Source: Pseudanabaena sp. FACHB-2040
GTDB taxonomy: Bacteria > Cyanobacteriota > Cyanobacteriia > Phormidesmidales > Phormidesmidaceae
Assembly (NCBI RefSeq): GCF_014696715.1
Contig: NZ_JACJQO010000001.1
Location: 186,001 to 250,000 of the forward strand
DNA length: 64,000 nt
Direction of reading: 5' to 3'
A model generated the notes under the pieces. That model had not been told where the DNA came from. It saw nothing but the letters and a program-made list of their open reading frames with translations, and did no database searches. Shown here one piece after another: positions 40,864 to 49,516 of the stretch. The translations under genes and the position numbers were made by a program. Every line of letters starts with the position of its first letter. The stretch's first letter is position 1.

Positions 40864-42108
40864 ATGAAGATCTTACTAGTCAATGACTATGCAACACTGA
40901 CCGGTGGCGCAGAGATGATGATGCAAACCCTGCAAACTCATCTGCGGAGCCGGGGGCATGACGCTCGTCTTTTTGCTAGCACAGCCCAAAAAGACAAAGC
41001 TGAGAGCATTGCCGATTATGAGTGTTTTGGAACGACTTCTCGATTTCGGACTCTACTGCAGACGGCAAACCCCTGGGCAGCCCATCGACTCCATCAGGTT
41101 CTCACAGAATTCCGCCCAGACGTAGTACACGTACGTCTTTTTCTGACTCAGCTATCCCCGCTGATCCTGAAGCTGCTGCAGGCAGTTCCCAGCATCTTGC
41201 ACATTGCTTGGTACCGTCCGATTTGCCCGGTTGGCACCAAAATGCTGCCGACAGGGGCGAGCTGTCACCACTCGGTAGGGGTCGCCTGCTATCAGAAAGG
41301 GTGTCTGCCGTTAAGGGATTGGGTTCCTCTGATGGCGCAGCATCGACTGTGGCAAGCCTGGCAAGACAGCTTTGATGTCGTTGTCTCTAATAGTTTTTCG
41401 GTACATGAGTCTCTACTCCAGGCAGGTATCGCGTCTACCCAGGTAATTTGGAACGGAGTGCCTGTAAGACCTCAGCGCCCACTGTTGACTTCAGCGCCAA
41501 CGGTAGCTTATGCCGGACGACTAGCCTCCCCAAAGGGGGTAGATGTCCTGCTCCAGGCGTTTGCCAAAGTAGTTTCCCACAGGCCCGAAGCAACTCTGCT
41601 GATCGCAGGCCAGGGAACGGAGAAAGACAGCTTAACGGCCCTGACGCAATCTCTCAATCTGCAAGAAAACGTGCTGTTTCTGGGTCACCTCTCGCGGGAG
41701 GAGATGGAACGCCGTTTTGCATCTGCTTGGGTGCAGGTCATTCCCTCTCGCTGGGCTGAGCCGTTTGGGATTGTTGCCACAGAGGCCATGATGCGAGGAA
41801 CTGCGGTGATTAGCTCAGATACTGGTGGGTTAGCAGAAATTGTTGCGGACGGTCAGTCTGGATTTTTAGTTCCACCAGGTGCGGTTGAACCTCTGGCAGA
41901 TAAACTCTTGCTCCTGCTGCAGGACCGCGACTTAGCGGAGCAAATGGGCCAAGCAGGGCGCGATCGCGCCCTGCTTAAGTTTAGCGAATCAGCTTGTGTC
42001 AACCAGTTCGTTGAGCTATATCAGACTCTCCTAGCCTCAAAGGAGCAAGGATCGCTGGCGGCTCCACCCTATTCGGTATCTTCTTTAGGCTCTTTCCATG
42101 GTTCGTAA
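40864..42108 (+). CDS. Glycosyltransferase family 4
   Basis: A 414-aa GT-B-fold enzyme. N-terminal MKILLVNDYATLTGGAEMMM, middle VIWNGVPVRPQ and the donor-binding core VAYAGRLASPKGVDVLLQAF, then VIPSRWAEPFGIVATEAMMRGTAVISSDTGGLAEIV, which contains the E(x7)E motif. It retains its sugar's anomeric configuration; donor unknown. A TTG at 40810 could add 18 residues, but the ATG at 40864 starts exactly at the conserved strand. The stop overlaps the flippase start by 11 bp. Confidence 0.9.
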   Translation: MKILLVNDYATLTGGAEMMMQTLQTHLRSRGHDARLFASTAQKDKAESIADYECFGTTSRFRTLLQTANPWAAHRLHQVLTEFRPDVVHVRLFLTQLSPLILKLLQAVPSILHIAWYRPICPVGTKMLPTGASCHHSVGVACYQKGCLPLRDWVPLMAQHRLWQAWQDSFDVVVSNSFSVHESLLQAGIASTQVIWNGVPVRPQRPLLTSAPTVAYAGRLASPKGVDVLLQAFAKVVSHRPEATLLIAGQGTEKDSLTALTQSLNLQENVLFLGHLSREEMERRFASAWVQVIPSRWAEPFGIVATEAMMRGTAVISSDTGGLAEIVADGQSGFLVPPGAVEPLADKLLLLLQDRDLAEQMGQAGRDRALLKFSESACVNQFVELYQTLLASKEQGSLAAPPYSVSSLGSFHGS

Positions 42109-43633
42109 GCTTCCAATCGATAACTTTCAGTATTGGGAGAGTGATGTGCTGCGCTCTGATCTAAAGCAGCGATCGCTACACTCTGGCTTAATCACTTTTG
42201 GTGCACAGCCCGTCAAGGTTCTGATCGGTGTTAGCACAACAGCTATTCTCGCTCGTCTCTTGACGCCCGCTGATTTCGGTTTGGTAGCGATGCTCCTGCC
42301 GCTGCTCGCCATAGTCGATAGTGTGAGCAATTTAGGATTGGAAACTGCTACGGTGCAGCGTGAGGGTATGGATCACCAGCAGGCTAGCGCTGTGTTTTGG
42401 ATCTCCCTCAAAATCAATGTCCTCATCATTGCCGCTATGGTGTTAGTGGCTCCTCTACTCGCCCGGTTTTATGAGGAGCAAAGCCTAACAGCGATGGCCA
42501 TTGTAATGGCCATTGGGGTAGCTAGTGTCTGCCTATCCTTTCAACACAAGTCGCTGTTGAAAAGACAGATGCAGTTTGGCGTACTGACATCAATTGAAGT
42601 CGTATCGCTCGTTGTAGGCGCAGGAGCTGCCATTGCGGTAGCCTGGATGGGTTGGGGGTATTGGGCGCTGGTGCTACAGCTTGTGGTGCCTCAAATCGTT
42701 CAGGGAGTTGCTTACTGGCTATTTTGCGGATGGCGACCAACAAAATATGTCAAGCCTTCACAGGCTGACACCAATGTTCGCGCAATGCTTTCCTACGGTC
42801 TTAACCTCAGTGGTTTTCGCCTCATTACCCGCATCGGGATGAAGCTGGACCAGGTTTTGATCGGCTACTTGAGTGGAGCCAGCGCCTTGGGTCTGTATTC
42901 GATGGCTTATCAGTGGGCCTACTTCCCTTTTAACCAGATCTACCCTGCCCTGTTTGACGTGGCTGTCTCTAGCCTCAGCCGGGCAGCCTCTGATCCTCAG
43001 CAGTACCGAAACTACTGTCGTCAATCTCTGACGCTGATGTTTGGTTTTTGCATGCCGGCTATGGCCCTCTTATTTGTATCAGCACGAGATTTCATGCTGC
43101 TGCTGCTAGGAAGCCAGTGGCTTGTAGCCGTTCCTATTTTTCAGGTGCTAAGCGTTGCTGTTTTTATTGGCAGCCTGTACCGAGTGACAAAGTGGATCTA
43201 TGTCTCAGTTGGCCACACCCAACGCCAACTGCAGTGGGGCTTAATTCATACCCCTGTCATGATTACGGCTGTTGCTATTGGCTCTCATTGGGGAGCCTTA
43301 GGCGTCGCTATAGGCTACGCCACAGGAATAAGTTTACTAACTTATCCTTCAGTAGCTTTCTGCCTCCAGCTTTCCCCCCTTACAATGGGGGATTTCATGA
43401 GCACCTTTCTGCGACCGGCTACTGCATCTATTGCCTCAGGTTTTCTTCTATTTCTTAGCCGACTGATGCTGACCGCTCCTGGAGTGCTAATTTTAAGCTT
43501 GATTCTAAACTTGGTGATATTTGGGGTGCTGTATATTGGCATCTATGTTCTTTTGCCGGGTGGCCTAAACGAAATTAAAAGCCTCTATTTGGAGCTAAAA
43601 AATCTGCTTGCTGCGAGAAAAAAGAAACAGTAA
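42098..43633 (+). CDS. Polysaccharide flippase (Wzx-like, MOP superfamily)
   Basis: A 511-aa polytopic membrane protein of about 12-14 helices, beginning RSDLKQRSLHSGLITFGAQPVKVLIGVSTTAILARLLTPADFGLVAM, which is typical of the Wzx/MATE-related lipopolysaccharide and O-unit flippases. It should move a lipid-linked sugar repeat across the membrane. The start codon ATG 42098 overlaps the GT4 gene. Lys/Arg-rich ends (RKKKQ at the C-terminus) fit cytoplasmic termini. The presence of a flippase but no adjacent Wza/Wzc or Wzy-like gene leaves polymerisation and export unassigned. Confidence 0.92.
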   Translation: MVRKLPIDNFQYWESDVLRSDLKQRSLHSGLITFGAQPVKVLIGVSTTAILARLLTPADFGLVAMLLPLLAIVDSVSNLGLETATVQREGMDHQQASAVFWISLKINVLIIAAMVLVAPLLARFYEEQSLTAMAIVMAIGVASVCLSFQHKSLLKRQMQFGVLTSIEVVSLVVGAGAAIAVAWMGWGYWALVLQLVVPQIVQGVAYWLFCGWRPTKYVKPSQADTNVRAMLSYGLNLSGFRLITRIGMKLDQVLIGYLSGASALGLYSMAYQWAYFPFNQIYPALFDVAVSSLSRAASDPQQYRNYCRQSLTLMFGFCMPAMALLFVSARDFMLLLLGSQWLVAVPIFQVLSVAVFIGSLYRVTKWIYVSVGHTQRQLQWGLIHTPVMITAVAIGSHWGALGVAIGYATGISLLTYPSVAFCLQLSPLTMGDFMSTFLRPATASIASGFLLFLSRLMLTAPGVLILSLILNLVIFGVLYIGIYVLLPGGLNEIKSLYLELKNLLAARKKKQ

Positions 43634-43815
43634 AGAATTAATTCAACTCAAGAATTCGCTAGATCTCAGCCGCCTAAAAGCAAACTGGGCTTAACAATTT
43701 AAAGCTGATCTATTCCTAACTAGCCCAAGTTAACAAGTGAGAAGCTAACAGCAACAAGTGTCGCCTGGGTCATCCATCTAAAAAAATCTAGAAATGAACC
43801 CAAGATGAGTTAAAA

Positions 43816-44730
43816 ATGAGCAATCCTTCAATCAGTATTATTATTCCCACCTATAATCGGCCCTACTTATTGCCACGGGCCGTTCAAAGCGTGTTAGACC
43901 AAACGGTGGACGACTATGAGATCGTCGTCGTCGATGACGGCTCACCAGAACCTGTCAAGTTGGCAGAGCATCCTCGCCTTCGAGTGATTCACTTACCAAA
44001 AAATCAGGGCTCTGCAGCTGCTCGCAACGCTGGGGCCAGGGCTGCTCGGGGCCGCTGGATCATGTACCTAGATGATGACGATCGGCTTCTGCCCCACATG
44101 CTGGAAGTTTCGCTAAAGGGATTGACGAACACTAACCTACCCCAGCCAGTGGCTGTGCTGTCGGGTTTAGAAGTTGTCAATGTAGCAGGTCAAGTTATTG
44201 ATACTCGCTGCCCCCCCACGCTGCCGAAAGGTTCTCACTTTTTTCTTGAAGAAATTGAGCCTGAAAAGTCCTTTCTCTCTAAGCAGACGTTGGTAGTTGA
44301 GCGAGAGCTTTTTCTAAGTATTGGTGGGTATGACGAAACTTTTCAGTCCCGCGTTCACACTGAGCTATTTTTGAGACTAAACCCCGTTTGCTCAATTGTT
44401 GGTTTACCCACGGTAACCTATCAGCTGATAGCTCATGAGGGGCCTCGAATTTCCTACAATCCGGCTTTACGTCAGGTTAGTTTCCGTCATCTAATCAGCA
44501 AGCACCAGGCTATTTTTAGAGCCCATCCTAAGATGTTTTCAGATTTTGTATACCAGCATGCTCGGACATCTTATCAGTTGGGGCAGAAGCGGGCGGCTTT
44601 TGCTAGCCTGCTATGGGCTCTCAAACTTCATCCCGTTCATATTTTGAGTAAAGCGAGCCAGTTTCTCAAACTGAAGTTAGGCCTGAAAAATAGCGCTGCT
44701 GCAACAACGCTATCAGAAAATCTTCCTTGA
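43816..44730 (+). CDS. Glycosyltransferase family 2
   Basis: A 304-aa soluble GT2 enzyme: ISIIIPTYNRPYLLPRAVQSVLDQT, VVDDGSPEPV, NQGSAAARNAGARAARGRWIMYLDDDDRLLP and a later acceptor-side ELFLSIGGYDETFQ. It lacks membrane helices. It begins a second sub-operon after a 182-bp gap that has no strong ribosome-binding sequence (only GATGAGTTAAAA before the ATG). Sugar unknown. Confidence 0.9.
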   Translation: MSNPSISIIIPTYNRPYLLPRAVQSVLDQTVDDYEIVVVDDGSPEPVKLAEHPRLRVIHLPKNQGSAAARNAGARAARGRWIMYLDDDDRLLPHMLEVSLKGLTNTNLPQPVAVLSGLEVVNVAGQVIDTRCPPTLPKGSHFFLEEIEPEKSFLSKQTLVVERELFLSIGGYDETFQSRVHTELFLRLNPVCSIVGLPTVTYQLIAHEGPRISYNPALRQVSFRHLISKHQAIFRAHPKMFSDFVYQHARTSYQLGQKRAAFASLLWALKLHPVHILSKASQFLKLKLGLKNSAAATTLSENLP

Positions 44731-44797
44731 CTGCTAAATCAGCCTCATCTACCCTTTGCACAGTGTTACGCAGTAGTTATCTGTAAAGGAGGTAATT

Positions 44798-45886
44798 TTG
44801 AAAAAAGCGTCAATTTTTTATATCATCCGAGGGTATCCTCAAATTTCTCAAACCTACATTAAGTCAGAACTTGAGGCTGTCTATGATGATTATGAAATCA
44901 CTATTGTCTCGCGCCAACCCTCAGATATTCCTTATCAAAATAGCTACCCCTATCATGCCCTGGTAGAGCTGGACGCGATTCAGGCATTAATTGAGCAGGT
45001 TAAGCCTGATGTCCTCCACACTCATTACCTCAATCAGCTGCAGTTTGTAGGGCCGCTAGCCGAGCGAACGGGTACTCCGTTCACGGTGCGATCGCACTCT
45101 TACGACACCCTCTCGCTCCGGCCCAAAAAGCGTCTAGGAAAGCTTAGACAGATCGTTGAGTGGAATACGCCTCAGTTCAAAAAGGTCAGAAACATTCGCA
45201 GTAATTTGCACTGGTCGAACCACGAACTTTGCGCTGGAATTTTGGCGTTCCCATTTGCTCGTCCCTACCTAGAGAAGGAGGGTATACAGCCAGACAAAAT
45301 CATCGACTGCTTCCCGGTCATCAACTATGACCTCTTCTATGACCGCTCACCGAATGGCGACGCCATTATGAATACTGGGGCGGCTATTCCCAAGAAAAAA
45401 ATGTCTGACTACATTCAGCTAGCGTCTTGGATGCCTGACAAGGAATTTAATCTCTATGCCTTGGGATATCGAGTAGATAAGCTCGAATCCTTTAATAAAA
45501 CTAAGCAAAATTCAGTCAATTTCATTCCGCCTGTAGAGCCAAACCAAATGCCTGCAGAATACAAGAAGCACCGTTGGTTGGTCTACACAGCTGCCTTTGA
45601 GCTAGCAACAGTGGGTTGGCCCATGGCAATTGCAGAAGCCCAGGCGGCAGGAGTAGGCGTTTGCATGCCTAGAATTCGAGCTGACCTTGAGCAATATGTA
45701 GGTCAGGGAGGGTTCCTCTACGACTCTATTAATGACGTGCCGGACATCATTTCCAAGCCCGTTCCAGAGGAGATGCGAGAAGCTGGATTTAGTCAGGCTA
45801 AGAAGTCAGATATTCGGGGACATAAACACCTTCTAACAGACCTCTGGGACAATGTGGTCAGTCGTTCTCAGACCTTTGCCTGCTAG
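44798..45886 (+). CDS. Glycosyltransferase (GT4-like)
   Basis: A 362-aa GT-B-like enzyme with a strong AAAGGAGGT ribosome-binding sequence and a TTG start (44798). N-terminal SIFYIIRGYPQISQTYIKSELEAV is typical of GT4 proteins that act on cell-surface sugars, and the PDVLHTHYLNQLQFVG segment fits. The donor half is unusual: it shows ELATVGWPMAIAEAQAAGVGVCMPR rather than a full E(x7)E motif, so the donor-binding residues are partly altered. It may be a divergent or weakly active member. Confidence 0.82.
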   Translation: MKKASIFYIIRGYPQISQTYIKSELEAVYDDYEITIVSRQPSDIPYQNSYPYHALVELDAIQALIEQVKPDVLHTHYLNQLQFVGPLAERTGTPFTVRSHSYDTLSLRPKKRLGKLRQIVEWNTPQFKKVRNIRSNLHWSNHELCAGILAFPFARPYLEKEGIQPDKIIDCFPVINYDLFYDRSPNGDAIMNTGAAIPKKKMSDYIQLASWMPDKEFNLYALGYRVDKLESFNKTKQNSVNFIPPVEPNQMPAEYKKHRWLVYTAAFELATVGWPMAIAEAQAAGVGVCMPRIRADLEQYVGQGGFLYDSINDVPDIISKPVPEEMREAGFSQAKKSDIRGHKHLLTDLWDNVVSRSQTFAC

Positions 45887-46049
45887 CTTATCTGCCCCCA
45901 AGATTGTCTTCACGCTAAACAAGGGTTGCTTATCGAAAAAAATTGCGAATTTTTTGGCGGTACCCACGGGCTCTGAGCAACACGTTTTAGATACGTCTAG
46001 CTCAATGAATTAAAGGGCTTCCTATCATTCTCTACATAGGCTTCAGATT

Positions 46050-46982
46050 ATGGACACTCCATCCGTTTTTTTATCAGTTGTTATTCCAACCTACAATCGC
46101 CCTCAGCGACTAGCGCTCTGCCTCAAGGCATTAGCTGAGCTGGATTACCCTTGCGATCGCTATGAGGTTGTGATCGTAGACGACGGGAGCCCCATGGATC
46201 TCGAGCCGGTAGTAGCCCCTTTTCGCGATCAGATGACACTAAGTCTAATCAAGCAGGCTAATGCTGGCCCTGCCAAGGCCCGCAACGTCGGTGCTTATCA
46301 TGCCAAAGGCCCGTTTCTAGTGTTTACCGACGACGACTGTATGCCTGCAGTGGGTTGGCTAACCGCTTTTGCCCAACAGCTAATGCTGACGCCTAAAGCT
46401 TTTTTGGGGGGGCACACCATCAATGCTCTACCCCAAAACCTGTTTTCGACGGCCTCGCAGGAGTTGATTGACTACCTGTACCAGTACTACAACGAGCAGC
46501 GCCAGAAGCCGCAGTTTTTTGCTTCCAACAATATTGCGGTAGCAAAAGAGCTGTTTCTGGCCTTAGGTGGATTTGATCCTTCCTTTCCGAATGCGGCTGG
46601 TGAGGATCGGGAACTTTGCGATCGCTGGCTGCAGGCAGGCTATTTAATGAAGTTTGTCCCTACAGCCCAGATTCAACATGCCCACCATCTATCCTTGCGC
46701 TCCTTCTGGAAACAGCACTTCTACTATGGTCGGGGGGCCTTCTATTTTCATCAGGTGCGGGCTAAGCGACAGGCAGCTCCCATTCGGGTAGAGCCTCTTA
46801 ACTTCTACAGCGATCTTTTAACCTTCCCGCTGCAGCGATCTTGTGCCTATCCGTGGTATTCCATCTCCATCTTGCTGCTGCTGTCTCAAGTTGCAGTTGT
46901 GGTCGGTTTCTTTTGGGAGCAGCTGGCACAGAGATCCAAAGGATCTCTAGCAATGGCAAATGAAGCTGGGTTAAGTGGGTAA
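46050..46982 (+). CDS. Glycosyltransferase family 2
   Basis: A 310-aa GT2 enzyme: FLSVVIPTYNRPQRLALCLKAL, VIVDDGSPMDL, NAGPAKARNVGAYHAKGPFLVFTDDDCMP and the acceptor-side GGFDPSFPNAAGEDRELCDRWLQAGY. A hydrophobic helix near residues 270-295 suggests membrane association at the C-terminus. It lies 163 bp after the previous gene. An inverted repeat (47031-47087) follows its stop. Confidence 0.9.
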   Translation: MDTPSVFLSVVIPTYNRPQRLALCLKALAELDYPCDRYEVVIVDDGSPMDLEPVVAPFRDQMTLSLIKQANAGPAKARNVGAYHAKGPFLVFTDDDCMPAVGWLTAFAQQLMLTPKAFLGGHTINALPQNLFSTASQELIDYLYQYYNEQRQKPQFFASNNIAVAKELFLALGGFDPSFPNAAGEDRELCDRWLQAGYLMKFVPTAQIQHAHHLSLRSFWKQHFYYGRGAFYFHQVRAKRQAAPIRVEPLNFYSDLLTFPLQRSCAYPWYSISILLLLSQVAVVVGFFWEQLAQRSKGSLAMANEAGLSG

Positions 46983-47030
46983 CTGCTTAGTAAAGTTAAG
47001 GGAGTGCATCCCAAATGTATAAATTTAGAG

Positions 47031-47091
47031 ACTGCTTCACTTCGTTCGCAGCAGCTGCACTAGCCATTGCGAAAGAAGCGAAGCAGTTTTC
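47031..47091 (+). terminator. Hairpin with 19-bp near-perfect stem
   Basis: Left arm 47031-47049 and right arm 47069-47087 are complementary over 19 bases with 2 mismatches, around an 18-base loop, and four T residues follow. It lies 49 bp after the fourth GT2 stop and about 100 bp before the next gene. It could terminate or attenuate transcription into the last gene of the cluster. Confidence 0.6.
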
Positions 47092-47192
47092 TGGTTTGAG
47101 ACAAAGGTATTTCCGTAAAATGGGGTACTTCTAAGTAAGGCTCGCAGCCCAATACTTTAACAAAGACTTAGAAAGCACGAGGTTTCCAGAAA

Positions 47193-48962
47193 ATGCAGCT
47201 CGGTATTTTAACCTTAGAAAAGGAGAGGCGAAGAGTTTTTTGGGTGTTGTGCCTATCTGCCCTTTTGGCGACGCTATTTAGGCTGCTGTCCCCTATCCAA
47301 GTTGAATGGGATTTGGGCATACAGTTAGAAGCTGCCCACCGTTTACTCCAGGGTCAGGGACTAACAAATGCGTTTTATCCAAACCTCGACCTAAATCTAC
47401 CACCAACGCCCCAAAATCTGACCCACTTCCCCCCTGGACTTTCTCTAACGGTTGCCGCACTGCTTTACCTCAAGTTGCCCTTGGCTACGGCACTCAAACT
47501 CATTTATGGAACTGCCATGCTGGTAGGTTGGGTTTGTTGGGGCCTAATGAGCAGCGCCATTCTCTCCAAGGGGATCAAGCTACATAAATCGGCTTTACCG
47601 CTGCAGTACGCCGTAGCTGTTCTGCTTCCGCTTCTCTATACGCCTTCTTGGACCCTGCAAGGCACCGACATAATTTTGTGGGGCGGAGTGCCTCTGATCA
47701 CTCTTCTACTTTTTAACACGCAGGCATCTCCAATCAAGACTCGATTGCTGATTGCCGCCGGCCTGCTGGTTGGCCTGCTGTTTTCCTTCCGTTATGCTGC
47801 CGCCTTTCTCCTAATTGGAGGATTTCTTGTTCTCCTTCAGGTTAATTTTCCGAAAATAAAGGCTTTTTTGGTTAGCTATTTAACCTTTTTCCTATCTTCT
47901 CTAGCCGTTATTGTTCCTGTATTTGCCTACGCGAAGCTGGCCTCAAATACAGAGCGAAATAATTTTCTGTCGACCCACAGAAGCAGCCTAGATGGCCGTA
48001 ATTTGTTTGAGCTGATTCAGCTTTTCTTTCTAAATACTTTTAGAAGTTTAAGCCATCTATCTGATGCTTTTGGCCCTCCTCTCAATAAGCTCTTTAGCCC
48101 GTCTATTCGAGAGATTCCCCTAGTCAACTATATTTTTGGCACTATTCTTTTACTGACTATTTTATTGCTGCCAGCCTTAATTATCAGATCTAGAAACCTC
48201 AATCAAGACACTCTCAAAAAAGATGAGCTGTTAACGTTGGCTCTTCTCGAGATCTCTTTAGTTACTTTTCTCATTCTTCTAACCTTTCCGCTTGACTATA
48301 GCCCGCTCAGCATTTCCAGATATTATGAACCCTTGAACATTGCCTTGATCCTTATTATTTATGGCATTGCCTCAGCGCGAGACTTTAGCAAGTATATTAG
48401 GGCTTTAGCTGTAGTCTTTGTTGTGGGGTTCCTGGCCTACAACCTCAACCTTTCCTTCAAAGACCTGCTTTTAGGAAGAACGCTGAGCCGTATATCGGGA
48501 GGCTATTCGGAGGTCGCCGTTCAGGCATGGCCAGGTAATCAGGTGTTTTCTAGAAGTCAGGAAACACTCTTGAGGATTAGGGAAATTCAGGAGGAATACC
48601 CGGACGCTCTTTTCTTTGTTCAAGCTTATCCGTACTATATCTTCGATGGTTCTTCTAACTTCAGAAGCATTCCCGACCCGGCATTTTGGCGAGAAGCCTA
48701 TCTCAGCCAAGACACGAAGCTATTTTGGGTACTGCAGGAGCCTGACTGCAAAGAGGTCTGTAGTTCTGTAGGCAACTTCAATGCAGGCTGGCCGAAACGG
48801 ATTGACCAGGTATCCCGCCTGCCCAATCTCGAAACTTATCTAACGATCCCGCCCGATACAGAAACGTATCGCATGGTGGCTCCCGCTCCCATCAAGATTA
48901 TGACTGCGGATCTGCCTGCGGGCTACCGCTTTGGTCAAATTCCGTCAGTGGCTAAGCCTTAA
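47193..48962 (+). CDS. Polytopic membrane protein, probably GT-C-type (GT39-like)
   Basis: A 589-aa protein with a cytosolic N-terminal stretch and about 10-11 hydrophobic helices in the first 420 residues, then a roughly 160-residue soluble C-terminus. The first periplasmic loop has QVEWDLGIQLEAAHRLLQGQGLTNAF; an acidic residue there is the expected catalytic site of GT-C enzymes that use polyprenyl-phosphate sugars. Sequence similarity is weak, so an O-antigen-ligase or unknown role is also possible. It is the last gene of the polysaccharide cluster. Confidence 0.7.
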   Translation: MQLGILTLEKERRRVFWVLCLSALLATLFRLLSPIQVEWDLGIQLEAAHRLLQGQGLTNAFYPNLDLNLPPTPQNLTHFPPGLSLTVAALLYLKLPLATALKLIYGTAMLVGWVCWGLMSSAILSKGIKLHKSALPLQYAVAVLLPLLYTPSWTLQGTDIILWGGVPLITLLLFNTQASPIKTRLLIAAGLLVGLLFSFRYAAAFLLIGGFLVLLQVNFPKIKAFLVSYLTFFLSSLAVIVPVFAYAKLASNTERNNFLSTHRSSLDGRNLFELIQLFFLNTFRSLSHLSDAFGPPLNKLFSPSIREIPLVNYIFGTILLLTILLLPALIIRSRNLNQDTLKKDELLTLALLEISLVTFLILLTFPLDYSPLSISRYYEPLNIALILIIYGIASARDFSKYIRALAVVFVVGFLAYNLNLSFKDLLLGRTLSRISGGYSEVAVQAWPGNQVFSRSQETLLRIREIQEEYPDALFFVQAYPYYIFDGSSNFRSIPDPAFWREAYLSQDTKLFWVLQEPDCKEVCSSVGNFNAGWPKRIDQVSRLPNLETYLTIPPDTETYRMVAPAPIKIMTADLPAGYRFGQIPSVAKP

Positions 48963-48986
48963 CTGGTGATTTGACAAAGCGGAAAT

Positions 48987-49010
48987 GGGAGGTTGCGATC
49001 GCAACCTCCC
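48987..49010. terminator. 24-bp perfect palindrome with HIP1 centre
   Basis: GGGAGGTTGCGA and its exact complement meet at a HIP1 octamer in the middle. It lies between two convergent genes (stops at 48962 and 49028) and could end transcription from both sides, though as DNA the palindrome has no unpaired loop and no T run follows. Confidence 0.5.
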
Positions 49011-49027
49011 GCCGCACCCGTCTCCAC

Positions 49028-49402
49028 CTAATTTTTTTGACCGCGCAGCAGTTGCTTCACCGTGTCAATCATGTCATTAGGGCGAAAGGGCTTAGCAATG
49101 TAAGCATCGGCTCCCTGCTTCATGCCCCAGTAGCGATCAAACTCTTCACTTTTAGAGGAGCAGATCACGACAGGAATATCTTGGGTGTTCGAGGTGTTTT
49201 TAATCCAGCGGCAAAGCTCATAGCCATTCATGTTAGGCATAACAATGTCGAGAACCACCAGATCGGGCGGATTGGTCTCAATTAACTGCTTGGCCTCAAC
49301 TCCATCTTTCGCCTCTACAACATTCATCCCGGCATTAATTAAAAGCCCAGCGATCATCTCACGCAGGGTTGAACTGTCATCCACAATCAAAACTGTACTC
49401 AT
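49028..49402 (-). CDS. CheY-like single-domain response regulator
   Basis: A 124-aa receiver: STVLIVDDSSTLREM (D8-D9), phospho-acceptor D52 in VVLDIVMPNMNG, CSSKSEEFD in place of the usual T/S strand-4 residue region, and the K in YIAKPFRPNDM. It has no output domain. It converges on the polysaccharide cluster and lies downstream of the DUF790 gene on the same strand, 114 bp away. The partner kinase is not in the immediate neighbourhood. Confidence 0.92.
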   Translation of the reverse strand: MSTVLIVDDSSTLREMIAGLLINAGMNVVEAKDGVEAKQLIETNPPDLVVLDIVMPNMNGYELCRWIKNTSNTQDIPVVICSSKSEEFDRYWGMKQGADAYIAKPFRPNDMIDTVKQLLRGQKN

Positions 49403-49516
49403 ACCTGTGCTTCGCCGGGAAGTGCGGGTCCTCTAAAAATTTCTTCGTTCAGTTATTATGGCCAATTTGTGACCATGCGAACACCTAGTGCCAGCAGGGC
49501 TGCAAAGTCGTCCGTC

